DNA of 7,221 nucleotides, from contig JAEWAD010000176.1 of NCBI GenBank assembly GCA_023391905.1, positions 1 through 7,221 of the forward strand, written 5' to 3'. This document shows, one piece after another, positions 1 through 6,381 of the stretch. Numbering within the stretch: the stretch's first letter is position 1; each line of letters begins with the position of its first letter. The translations under genes were made by a program, and so were the position numbers. The DNA comes from Pseudomonadota bacterium. GTDB taxonomy: Bacteria; Pseudomonadota; Alphaproteobacteria; Rhizobiales; Kaistiaceae. Under the pieces are notes generated by a model. The model had not been told where the DNA came from and made no database searches. It was given only the letters and a program-made list of their open reading frames with translations.

Positions 1-96
1 CCCGACGTTCATTCCGAAGCGTTCGGCCGATCTGGGCCGGCGCTGCCTGTCGAGACGCCAGCCTCTCTCGTCGCACGGCATCACGAGGTTTCCATC
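1..96. other. Upstream region with no supportable gene
   Basis: No convincing coding region or terminator is visible here. A short minus-strand reading frame is open from an ATG at 81-79 to the window edge (27 codons), but it is arginine-rich, lacks a good ribosome site and looks like a GC-rich shadow. A small inverted repeat (CGGCC at 24-28, GGCCG at 35-39) has no T-run. The only possible signal is ACGTTCAT at 5-12, which equals one half of the operators found at 104-144. Confidence 0.5.
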
Positions 97-131
97 TTGA
101 CGAACATGAACGTTCATGTGAACCTTAACAT
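97..131 (+). promoter_or_regulatory. Probable operon promoter overlapping the operators
   Basis: TTGACG at 97-102 is a near-consensus sigma-70 -35 box. The -10 element is unclear: AACCTT (121-126) sits at an 18-base spacing but matches TATAAT poorly, while TAACAT (126-131) matches four of six bases but at 23 bases. The first palindrome fills the -35/-10 spacer, so a bound repressor would block polymerase directly. The start site is not mapped. If it lies near 130, the leader before the first gene is only about 20 bases long. Confidence 0.45.
104..119. promoter_or_regulatory. LacI-family operator O1 (16-bp perfect palindrome)
   Basis: ACATGAACGTTCATGT is a perfect 16-bp palindrome centred between 111 and 112. 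The central AACGTT with a CpG at the dyad is the hallmark of LacI/PurR/CcpA-type operators, where the hinge helices insert at the central CpG. It lies right after the -35 box and about 35 bases before a gene encoding a LacI-family protein, so self-repression is the natural reading. Binding by that protein is inferred. Confidence 0.85.
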
Positions 132-144
132 GAACGTTCATGTT
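127..144. promoter_or_regulatory. LacI-family operator O2 (18-bp perfect palindrome)
   Basis: AACATGAACGTTCATGTT is a perfect 18-bp palindrome centred between 135 and 136. It shares 17 of 18 bases with 103-120. The two centres are 24 bp apart, a little over two helical turns. It directly abuts the ribosome site of the regulator gene at 145-150. If transcribed, it could also fold into an RNA hairpin just before that site. Confidence 0.85.
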
Positions 145-150
145 GGAGAG
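145..150 (+). promoter_or_regulatory. Ribosome binding site fixing the regulator start at 154
   Basis: GGAGAG lies three bases before the ATG at 154 (five bases counted from GGAG). It supports this start over an upstream in-frame TTG at 97, which is part of the -35 box and would translate both operators. It also favours 154 over a later in-frame ATG at 178. Confidence 0.75.
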
Positions 151-153
151 CAA

Positions 154-1284
154 ATGAGCAGGCAATCGATCTCGACAATGGCTGACGTGGCGCGGGCCTG
201 TGCCGTTTCCATCCAGACCGTCTCCGCTGTCGTGAACGACCGCCCCGGCATTTCCGACGAGACGCGCCTGCGCGTCCGCGCCGCGATGGCCGCGCTGGAC
301 TACCAGCCGAACCAGCAGGCGCGCACCTTGCGTGGCTACAAGAACCCGATGGTCGGCGTGATCATTCCCTCGATCACCAACCCTTATTTCCCCGAGCTGG
401 TCCGCGGCATCGAGGACGTCGCGCGGCAATCGGGGCACGGGCTGTTCCTGTGCAACGACGACTATGACGACGCCAAGGCGCGGGAATATTTCAGCTTCAT
501 CCGCGCCAACAACGCATCCGGCCTGATCGCCAGCCCCGGCCTGGTGGCGCGCAGCGTCGACGGCGAGATCGAGCGCCAGATCCACGCTTTCGCCCGCCGC
601 AACGTGCCGGTCGTCTTTTTCGGCGAGCAGCGACCCGAACTGCCGGTGACGTCGATCGTGGTCGATGCCCGCCAGGCGACCCTGGACGCGGCGCGGCACC
701 TTCTCGAACTCGGCCATCGCCGGATCGGCATGATCGCGCCGCCGGTCGGCCTGCATGTCGCGCGCGAGCGCGTCCGCGACGTCACGGAGGCCTTCGCGGC
801 CCTCGGGCATCCGCTCGACCCGGAGCAGATCGTGCCGGGCGGGTTCAACATCGAGGCCGGCCGGTCGGGGGCGGAAGCCTTCATGGCGCAGCCGCAGATG
901 CCGACCGCCATCCTGGCTTCGAACGATCTGGCTGCCATGGGCGCGATCGCGGCGCTGCAGGAACGAGGTCTGCTGGTGCCGCGCGACGTCTCCGTCCTCG
1001 GCTTCGACGACATCCCCTTCGCCAAGGTGTTCCAGCCGTCGATCACGACGGTGGCGCAACCGATCTACGAACTCGGGGCCGCGGCGATGACCGCGATCCT
1101 CGATCCGGAAACCGGCGACAACCAAACCGGCATGCCCGGCCGCAGCATCTGGCTGAAGGCGGAGCTCGTCGTGCGGCAATCGACGGGACCGTGCCGGGAG
1201 AGCCCGGCCACCAAGCGGAAAACCGCACGTTCGCAGAACGCCCCCAGGGAGGAACGCCATGACCATGAGGATCACGAGACGTAG
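154..1284 (+). CDS. LacI/GalR-family transcriptional regulator
   Basis: This 376-residue protein is a sugar-responsive DNA-binding repressor and probably controls its own operon. The N-terminal helix-turn-helix runs from about residue 9 to 28 (MADVARACAVSIQTVSAVVN). Against E. coli LacI it carries Ile20, Gln21 and Ala25 where LacI has Tyr17, Gln18 and Arg22. The hinge helix PNQQARTLR (52-60) keeps the conserved Leu59 that wedges into the operator centre. A periplasmic-binding-protein-like effector domain follows from about residue 66, with the family signatures ASND (255-258) and GFDD (283-286). The start at 154 gives a normal-length leader before the first helix. The family domain ends near STGP (343-346); the last 30 residues are a charged, His-rich tail with no family counterpart that I recognise. 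The tail reads through the next gene's ribosome site and overlaps that gene by 26 bases. The effector is unknown. Confidence 0.93.
   Translation: MSRQSISTMADVARACAVSIQTVSAVVNDRPGISDETRLRVRAAMAALDYQPNQQARTLRGYKNPMVGVIIPSITNPYFPELVRGIEDVARQSGHGLFLCNDDYDDAKAREYFSFIRANNASGLIASPGLVARSVDGEIERQIHAFARRNVPVVFFGEQRPELPVTSIVVDARQATLDAARHLLELGHRRIGMIAPPVGLHVARERVRDVTEAFAALGHPLDPEQIVPGGFNIEAGRSGAEAFMAQPQMPTAILASNDLAAMGAIAALQERGLLVPRDVSVLGFDDIPFAKVFQPSITTVAQPIYELGAAAMTAILDPETGDNQTGMPGRSIWLKAELVVRQSTGPCRESPATKRKTARSQNAPREERHDHEDHET
1193..1240 (+). promoter_or_regulatory. Three tandem RNA hairpins before the binding-protein ribosome site
   Basis: Three perfect stem-loops stand in a row. The first is GCCGGG (1193-1198), loop AGAG, CCCGGC (1203-1208). 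The second is GCGG (1215-1218), loop AAAA, CCGC (1223-1226). The third is CGTTC (1228-1232), loop GCA, GAACG (1236-1240). They end six bases before the AGGGAGG ribosome site (1246-1252) of the binding-protein gene. No U-tract follows, so a rho-independent terminator is unlikely. They may mark an RNA processing or stability element that raises binding-protein output relative to the regulator. This role is inferred. Confidence 0.4.
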
Positions 1285-2563
1285 CTACCTGCTCGGCAGT
1301 GCCGCACTCGCCGGTGCTGCCCTTTCACCATTCGGCGCCTGGGCCCAGGGCGCCGCACCGCTCGCCTACAAGGGCGAGTTGTCGATCGTCGGGCTGCAGC
1401 GCAATCCGCCGGACAAGGCGTTCGAGGCCATCGTCGCCGCCTTCCAAGCCGCGCATCCCGACATCAAGGTCAAGACCACGCAATACCCGTCGGAGCGTTT
1501 CGTCGCGCTGCTGACGGCATCGCTCGCCGCCGGCGAACCGGTCGACATGCTGGTCCTGAACGGCCAGGACCTCCGGCGCTACGCCGTCGACGGCACCCTC
1601 GGCCCGCTCGACGGCCTCGTCGGCGACACCGCCCGCTTCGCGCCGGCGGCGCTCGAGACCGGGCGCATCGACGGCAAGCTCTGGGGCGTCCCCTATGGCT
1701 GGTACGGCGGTTTCCCCGTTTTCTACAACAAGGCCGTGCTCGACAAGCACGGCCTGTCCGAACCGAAGAGCTATGACGATTTCCTCGCCATACGCGACAA
1801 GCTCAAGGCCGCCGGAATCAAGACGTTCACCCATCCCGGCAAGAACATCTATCTCTGGCCAGTCTGGTTCTTCACCACCTTCGCGCAGACCTCTGGCAAT
1901 CGCGCCAACGAGCGCACCGTCGAAATCCTCACGGGCAAGGGCAAGTTCACCGATCCGGACGTGGTGGAAGCGCTCGATCTCGTGTTCCGGTTCGGCAGGG
2001 ACGAGCTGATCACCCGCTCGGTGTTCAGCCTCGACACCCCGCAGGCGGTCGCCGAATTCTCCAGCGGCCGCGCCGCCTTCTTCATGCAGCATGACGGTCT
2101 GATCCAGCAGATCTTCACCGCCAAGCCCGAGGCGGTCGATCTCGACGTGATGCTGATGCCCAAACTGGTGACGGGCGATGTGAAGTCGCAGTTCCCTGGC
2201 GGGCCGGCCGCGGTGATCGGCATCCCCGCCAAGGTCGAGGGCGACCGCAAGGCGGCGATCCTCGCCTTGCTGGCCGATCTCACCAGCGACGCGGCCAACA
2301 CCGCCATCGTCCGGGACAACAACGGAACGGTTCCGGTCAACCTTTCGGTCGAGGGCAGCGACATCCCGCAGGTCAGCAAGCTGATCAAGCTTTCCGACGG
2401 GCTCAACACCTATCTCGACTGGAACTGGCCGCCGGAAATCACCCGGGTGTTCCAGGAAGGCATGCAGGCCGGCGTCGCGGGCCAGATGTCGGCCGAGGAG
2501 GTGGCGGCGAAAGCCCAGGCCACGCTCGATCGACTGGTCGGCGAAGGCTACGCCTTCAAGTAA
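1259..2563 (+). CDS. CUT1 ABC transporter sugar-binding protein (family 1), Tat signal
   Basis: This 434-residue extracellular solute-binding protein captures a carbohydrate in the periplasm and delivers it to the two permeases encoded next. The signal peptide has a twin-arginine motif, TRRSYLL (Arg7, Arg8), a hydrophobic stretch to about residue 23 and an AWA|QG cleavage site after Ala29, so Tat export in the folded state is likely. The mature part shows family-1 features: a first beta-strand (ELSIVGL), the DMLVLNGQDLRRYA segment, and GVPYGWYGGFPVFYNKAVLD near the hinge, where CUT1 binding proteins carry GVPY...YYNK. The length is typical. AGGGAGG at 1246-1252 supports the ATG at 1259; a second in-frame ATG at 1265 would lose two residues and keep the Tat motif. 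The gene starts inside the regulator's 3' end, which suggests translational coupling. The substrate cannot be read from the sequence. Confidence 0.93.
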   Translation: MTMRITRRSYLLGSAALAGAALSPFGAWAQGAAPLAYKGELSIVGLQRNPPDKAFEAIVAAFQAAHPDIKVKTTQYPSERFVALLTASLAAGEPVDMLVLNGQDLRRYAVDGTLGPLDGLVGDTARFAPAALETGRIDGKLWGVPYGWYGGFPVFYNKAVLDKHGLSEPKSYDDFLAIRDKLKAAGIKTFTHPGKNIYLWPVWFFTTFAQTSGNRANERTVEILTGKGKFTDPDVVEALDLVFRFGRDELITRSVFSLDTPQAVAEFSSGRAAFFMQHDGLIQQIFTAKPEAVDLDVMLMPKLVTGDVKSQFPGGPAAVIGIPAKVEGDRKAAILALLADLTSDAANTAIVRDNNGTVPVNLSVEGSDIPQVSKLIKLSDGLNTYLDWNWPPEITRVFQEGMQAGVAGQMSAEEVAAKAQATLDRLVGEGYAFK

Positions 2564-2592
2564 TTCCGGAAATCTCTCGAGGAATACTGCCA

Positions 2593-3528
2593 ATGGCTCG
2601 GGCCGATGCTCCACGCCTGTCGACGGCGCACGCGCTGCCGTCCCCCGTACGTCGCTTGTTCGAGCGATGCGAGCCGGTCTTCTGGATCGGCCCGGGCCTC
2701 CTTCTGTTCTTCGTCTTCGTCCACTTGCCGATCCTGCTGCAGCTGGGGCTCAGCTTGACGTCGAGCGGGCTCGACGGGCGCTTCGCCTTTGCCGGCCTCG
2801 CCAACTTCAAGACGCTCTGGGCCGATGCCGACTACTGGTTTTCGATCCTCCACAACATCCAGTTCGCCATCGCGACGGTCATCGGCAAATTGCTGCTGTC
2901 CCTCGCGCTGGCACTGGCGCTCAACAGCGCCTTCACGGGGCAGAACCTGTTCCGGACGATCTTCTTCCTGCCGGTGATCATCTCCTTCGTCGCGATCGGA
3001 ACGATCTGGGGCTTCATGTTCCAGTTCGAGTTCGGCGCCATCAACCAGCTGCTCGGCCGCCTCGGCCTCGGCGGGCTGGCGCAGGACTGGCTGGGCGATC
3101 CCCGCTTCGCCCTCTGGTCGATCGTGTTCGTCGACATCTGGAAGTGGACGGGCTTCCACATGGTGATCTACCTGGCGGGGCTGCAGGCGCTGCCGCGGGA
3201 GCTGACCGAAGCGGCATCGGTCGACGGCGCCTCGGCCTGGCAGCGGCTGCGCCACATCACGCTGCCGCTGCTGTCGCGCTACACCGGCACCAACATCATC
3301 ATCGCGACGCTGGGCGCCTTCTCGGTCTTCGACCTGATCTACGTCATGACGCAGGGCGGGCCGTTCGGCTCGACGCAGGTGGCGATGATGCAGGTCTACC
3401 TGCAGGCCTTCCAGTTCCACCGCCTGGGCTACGCCTCGACGCAAGCCACGGTGCTGCTCGCCATCATCGCCATCGTCTCGATCGTCGTGATGCGCCTCAC
3501 CAAGCGAGCCGACGAGGGGGAAGCATGA
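2593..3528 (+). CDS. CUT1 ABC transporter permease (MalF/UgpA type)
   Basis: This 311-residue inner-membrane protein is one half of the translocation channel. About six membrane segments are visible, near residues 29-55, 86-110, 121-143, 170-198, 228-252 and 283-302. The cytoplasmic EAA loop, which docks on the ATPase, is clear: LPRELTEAASVDG (200-212) followed by the ITLP motif (222-225), with Glu206 and Gly212 at the conserved sites. The C-terminal part has the MTQGGP motif (252-257) common to MalF/UgpA-type subunits. GAGGAA at 2579-2584 lies eight bases before the ATG. The gap from the binding-protein gene is 29 bases, with no promoter or hairpin that I can support, and the gene ends in a four-base ATGA overlap with the next permease. 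Confidence 0.95.
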   Translation: MARADAPRLSTAHALPSPVRRLFERCEPVFWIGPGLLLFFVFVHLPILLQLGLSLTSSGLDGRFAFAGLANFKTLWADADYWFSILHNIQFAIATVIGKLLLSLALALALNSAFTGQNLFRTIFFLPVIISFVAIGTIWGFMFQFEFGAINQLLGRLGLGGLAQDWLGDPRFALWSIVFVDIWKWTGFHMVIYLAGLQALPRELTEAASVDGASAWQRLRHITLPLLSRYTGTNIIIATLGAFSVFDLIYVMTQGGPFGSTQVAMMQVYLQAFQFHRLGYASTQATVLLAIIAIVSIVVMRLTKRADEGEA

Positions 3529-4430
3529 GCATCGTCAGCTCGGAAACGACCGGCGCCCGCGCCCGGCAACGAACCCGTCCGCGTGCGTACCGGAAGCGCG
3601 GCGTCCTGCCCTGGCAACTCAATCTCGTCCGCTTCGCCATCCTGCTGACGGCTGCCGCCGGCGTCGTGTTTCCGATCCTCGTCTTCCTCGGCAATTCGCT
3701 CAAGGCCGACGGCGACTTCCTGGTCAACCCGCTCGGCTGGCCGCAGCAATTCGTCTTCGCCAACTACTGGGAGGCCTGGAAGAAGGCCAATATGAGCGTG
3801 CTGATCGTGAACAGCCTGATCGTCTCGGTCGCCACGGTCATCATCACCATCGTGCTCACCTCGATGATGGCCTTCGGGCTGGTCACGTTCCGCTTCCGCG
3901 GCCGCGGCGTCATCCTGCTCAGCATCCTGATGATGCTGACGATCCCGGTACAGGTCTACATCATCCCGCTCTACGTCATCTCGATCAATCTGAAGATCGT
4001 GAACACGCAGCTCGGCGTCATCCTGCCTTACGCGGCCTCGTCGATGCCGCTGGCGCTGGTGCTGTTCCGAAACTACTTCCTCGAGCTGCCGCCCGCGCTT
4101 TCCGAGGCCGCGCGCCTCGACGGCTGCAGCCGCTGGGGCATCTACTGGCGGATCATCATGCCACTGTCGCGGCCGGCCATCGGCGCCGTCGCGATCTTCA
4201 CCTTCGTCAGCGCCTGGAACGAGTTCTTCCTCGCCCTGGTCTTCCTGCAGGACAAGTCGATCCAGACCCTGCCGCTCGGCATGCAGGTCTTCGCGATCAG
4301 CGAATACCAGACCAACTATCCCCTCCTGTTCTCCGCGATCACGATCAGCATGGCGCCCATGGTGATCGTCTACCTCCTCATGCAGCGGCAGTTCATTTCC
4401 GGGCTCGCCGGCGGCGCAATGAAAGGATGA
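3525..4430 (+). CDS. CUT1 ABC transporter permease (MalG/UgpE type)
   Basis: This 301-residue protein is the second channel subunit. A basic N-terminus (about residues 11-26) precedes six likely membrane segments near 35-57, 91-122, 127-150, 158-181, 218-241 and 267-288. The EAA loop is LPPALSEAARLDG (188-200) with Glu194 and Gly200, followed by the IIMPLSRP motif (210-217). The C-terminus FISGLAGGAMKG matches the conserved end of MalG-like subunits (GL..GA.KG). The reading frame is open much further upstream, but that part runs through permease 1 in another frame. The start at 3525 is fixed by the GAGGGGGAAG ribosome site (3514-3523) and the ATGA overlap. No transporter ATPase gene follows, so an ATPase encoded elsewhere, perhaps a shared MsmK/UgpC-type subunit, must power the pair. 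Confidence 0.95.
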   Translation: MSIVSSETTGARARQRTRPRAYRKRGVLPWQLNLVRFAILLTAAAGVVFPILVFLGNSLKADGDFLVNPLGWPQQFVFANYWEAWKKANMSVLIVNSLIVSVATVIITIVLTSMMAFGLVTFRFRGRGVILLSILMMLTIPVQVYIIPLYVISINLKIVNTQLGVILPYAASSMPLALVLFRNYFLELPPALSEAARLDGCSRWGIYWRIIMPLSRPAIGAVAIFTFVSAWNEFFLALVFLQDKSIQTLPLGMQVFAISEYQTNYPLLFSAITISMAPMVIVYLLMQRQFISGLAGGAMKG

Positions 4431-4434
4431 CCCC

Positions 4435-5541
4435 ATGAACACCCTGGCCGGCGTCTCCGCCGCGCTCGATAAGCCCGTCCGCCTCGGCTATGTCGGCTGC
4501 GGCTTCATCGCGCAGCATATCCATCTGCCGAACTTCTCGACCCTGCCGGAATGCGACCTGGTGGCGCTTGCCGAAGTCCGGCCCAATCTCGGCCGCGCCG
4601 TGGCCGAGCACTACCGCATTCCGCGCCTCTACGCCTCGCATCACGAGCTCGCCGAGGACAAGGACATCGAGGCGGTCGCCGTCTCGGCGGACTACGCCCT
4701 GCAAGGCAAGATCGCAGCCGACCTGCTCAGGGCCGGCAAGGACGTGCTGATGGAGAAGCCGATGGCGGTCTCCATCGCCCAGGCGGAGGCGATCCTGGAG
4801 GCCGAGCGCGCCGGCGGCGGCCGCCTGATGGTCGGCTACATGAAGCGGTTCGATCCGACCAACCTTTTGATGCGCGACACGATCCGGCAATGGCGCGCGG
4901 ACGGCGACAAGGGGAAGCTGCTCTATCTGCGCGCCCATGGCTATTGCGGCAACTGGACGGCCGGCCGCGACCGCACGACGATCCTGGCGACCGACGAGCC
5001 CCTGCCCCCCGTCCCGCGCGAGGGGCTGCTGCCGGACTGGCTGCCGTCGGAATTCGCCAACAAATATGTCGGCTACCTCCAGCAGTACACGCACAACATC
5101 AACCTCGCCATGTTCCTGCTCGACGTCACCGACCCGGCCGAAATGCGGGTCCGCGCGGTCGATCTGGACGCGGACGGCCTGACCGGCATCGTCGTGCTGG
5201 AGCTCGGCGGCACGCGGGTGACGATCGAGAGCGCCCAGACCCGCTTCCACAGCTGGGAAGAGCATACGCAGGTCTATTTCGAGGGCGGCTGGGTGCACGC
5301 CTGGTCGCCGATGCTCTTCGCCAATCCGGGAAATCCGAGGCTCGAGATCTACGAGGCCGGCGCCAGCCCGACCTATCGCTATCCGGTTCCCCAGCCCCTC
5401 ACCGCCTGGCACTTCCGCGAGGAGGCCCGGCACTTCCTGGAATCCGTCCGCGATCGCTCCGACTTCGCCTCGACCGGTGCGATCGCGCTCAACGACGCGC
5501 GCCTGCTCGAAGACATCTATCGCCGCTACGTGACGCAATAG
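4435..5541 (+). CDS. Gfo/Idh/MocA-family NAD(P)-dependent oxidoreductase
   Basis: This 368-residue cytoplasmic dehydrogenase probably oxidises a hydroxyl of the imported sugar or cyclitol to a ketone. The N-terminal Rossmann fold starts at RLGYVGCGFIA (16-26), with the dinucleotide-binding glycines at 21 and 23. The family motif EKP (Glu107, Lys108, Pro109) supplies the catalytic lysine. In the C-terminal domain the usual D-x-x-x-H catalytic pair is altered: YLQQYTHNINL keeps a histidine (His220), but the position four residues earlier is Gln216, not Asp. This may mark a subfamily rather than loss of function. AAGGA (4423-4427), inside the end of the permease gene, is the ribosome site, and only four bases separate the two genes. 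The context between a transporter and two isomerases fits a keto-sugar pathway. Inositol dehydrogenase and YcjS-type glucoside 3-dehydrogenase are both possible. Confidence 0.9.
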   Translation: MNTLAGVSAALDKPVRLGYVGCGFIAQHIHLPNFSTLPECDLVALAEVRPNLGRAVAEHYRIPRLYASHHELAEDKDIEAVAVSADYALQGKIAADLLRAGKDVLMEKPMAVSIAQAEAILEAERAGGGRLMVGYMKRFDPTNLLMRDTIRQWRADGDKGKLLYLRAHGYCGNWTAGRDRTTILATDEPLPPVPREGLLPDWLPSEFANKYVGYLQQYTHNINLAMFLLDVTDPAEMRVRAVDLDADGLTGIVVLELGGTRVTIESAQTRFHSWEEHTQVYFEGGWVHAWSPMLFANPGNPRLEIYEAGASPTYRYPVPQPLTAWHFREEARHFLESVRDRSDFASTGAIALNDARLLEDIYRRYVTQ

Positions 5542-5560
5542 ACCCATCCAAGGACATCCC

Positions 5561-6367
5561 ATGAAGACGTGCTTCAACACGATCACCGCCGGTCTGGACC
5601 GGCGGCTCGAGGACATTCTCGACGCCTGCGGCGCCAGTGGTTTCGACGGCGTCGAGCTGGATCTCCGACATATCGAGCCGGCGCTCGATCGCATGACGCT
5701 GACCGAACTGAAGGAGCGCCTGAGCGCGCTTCGACTGGCGCCGGTTTCGGTGATGGCGTTCAGTCTCGCGCCGTTCGAAAAGGGAACCGAAGCCTATGAT
5801 CGCTATCGGCGCGGTGGCGAAGTCGCCAAGGCGCTCGGCGCTCCGATGCTTCTCACCTATTGCGCCGAAGGCATCCCCGACGGACTGACCAGGGAGGAAG
5901 CGACGACCATCGCGGGCGAGCGCGCACGCCGCCTTGCCGATGCCGTCGCGCCGGTCGCCGTGACCTTGGAGCCGATCGGCCGAACGGCCCTGATGGGCGG
6001 GCCGGCCGAGGCGCTCGAGATCGCCAGGCGGTCGGAGAGGCCGAATGTCGGCATCATGCTGGACACGTTCCACTACCACCGCAGCGAGGTCAGCGACGCC
6101 GACATCCTGGCCATCCCGAAGGACAAGCTCTTCATCGTCCATGTGAACGATTCGGAGGACCGTCCGGTCGAGGAGCTGCGCGACGGCCATCGCCTGCATG
6201 TCGGACACGGCATCCTGCCGCTGGACCGATACATGCGCCTGCTGAAGCAGATCGGCTACGACGGCTATCTCTCCGTCGAGATCTTCCGCGAGGCGTACTG
6301 GGCGCAACCGGTCGAGCAGGTCGTCCGCGATACCAAGGCCGCGCTCGATGCGTGGCTGGCCCGATAA
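5561..6367 (+). CDS. IolI-like TIM-barrel sugar/inosose isomerase
   Basis: This 268-residue protein belongs to the xylose-isomerase-like TIM-barrel (AP endonuclease 2) superfamily, which acts on sugars and keto-cyclitols with a divalent metal. The expected metal ligands are Glu137 (VTLEPIGR), Asp168 (MLDTFHYH), His194 (FIVHVND) and Glu240 (LSVEIFR). As I recall Bacillus subtilis IolI (2-keto-myo-inositol isomerase), the resemblance is close along the length: the MK.CFN start, NVG..LD.FH.H, KIFI.H..D.ED.P and SVE.FR..Y. The spacing between the ligands (31, 26, 46) nearly equals that of IolI (32, 26, 46 from memory). AAGGA (5550-5554) lies six bases before the ATG, 19 bases after the dehydrogenase gene. 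Ketoinositol isomerisation is the best guess; another keto-sugar is possible. Confidence 0.85.
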   Translation: MKTCFNTITAGLDRRLEDILDACGASGFDGVELDLRHIEPALDRMTLTELKERLSALRLAPVSVMAFSLAPFEKGTEAYDRYRRGGEVAKALGAPMLLTYCAEGIPDGLTREEATTIAGERARRLADAVAPVAVTLEPIGRTALMGGPAEALEIARRSERPNVGIMLDTFHYHRSEVSDADILAIPKDKLFIVHVNDSEDRPVEELRDGHRLHVGHGILPLDRYMRLLKQIGYDGYLSVEIFREAYWAQPVEQVVRDTKAALDAWLAR

Positions 6368-6381
6368 GCAAGGAGGGACTC

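Noticed and set aside
24..39. CGGCC/GGCCG inverted repeat as a terminator of an upstream gene
   Set aside because: The stem is only five base pairs and no T-run follows on either strand.
1..81. Possible divergent minus-strand gene starting at 81
   Set aside because: Only 27 open codons are visible, the product is Arg-rich, and there is no good ribosome site. The sequence beyond the window would decide.
97..153. In-frame TTG start at 97 that would add 19 residues to the regulator
   Set aside because: The TTG is part of the TTGACG -35-like box and the added residues (a repeated N-M-N-V-H-V pattern) are just the two operators translated. The ATG at 154 has its own ribosome site and gives a normal family N-terminus.
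2561..2592. Intergenic hairpin or promoter between binding protein and permease
   Set aside because: Only a short TTCCGGAA palindrome with no loop and no promoter boxes are seen; it is best treated as a plain operon spacer with a ribosome site.
1325..2614. 429-codon open frame on the minus strand opposite the binding-protein gene
   Set aside because: It is antisense to a well-supported gene, shows no recognisable domain, and long antisense frames are expected in GC-rich DNA.
2667..3524. Long upstream extension of the second permease reading frame
   Set aside because: It overlaps permease 1 in another frame, is Arg/Ala/Gly/Pro-rich with no family features, and a ribosome site with an ATGA overlap marks the true start at 3525.
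4393..5694. 433-codon open frame on the minus strand opposite the dehydrogenase gene
   Set aside because: Same reasoning: composition-driven shadow, no domain, and it spans the junctions of real genes.
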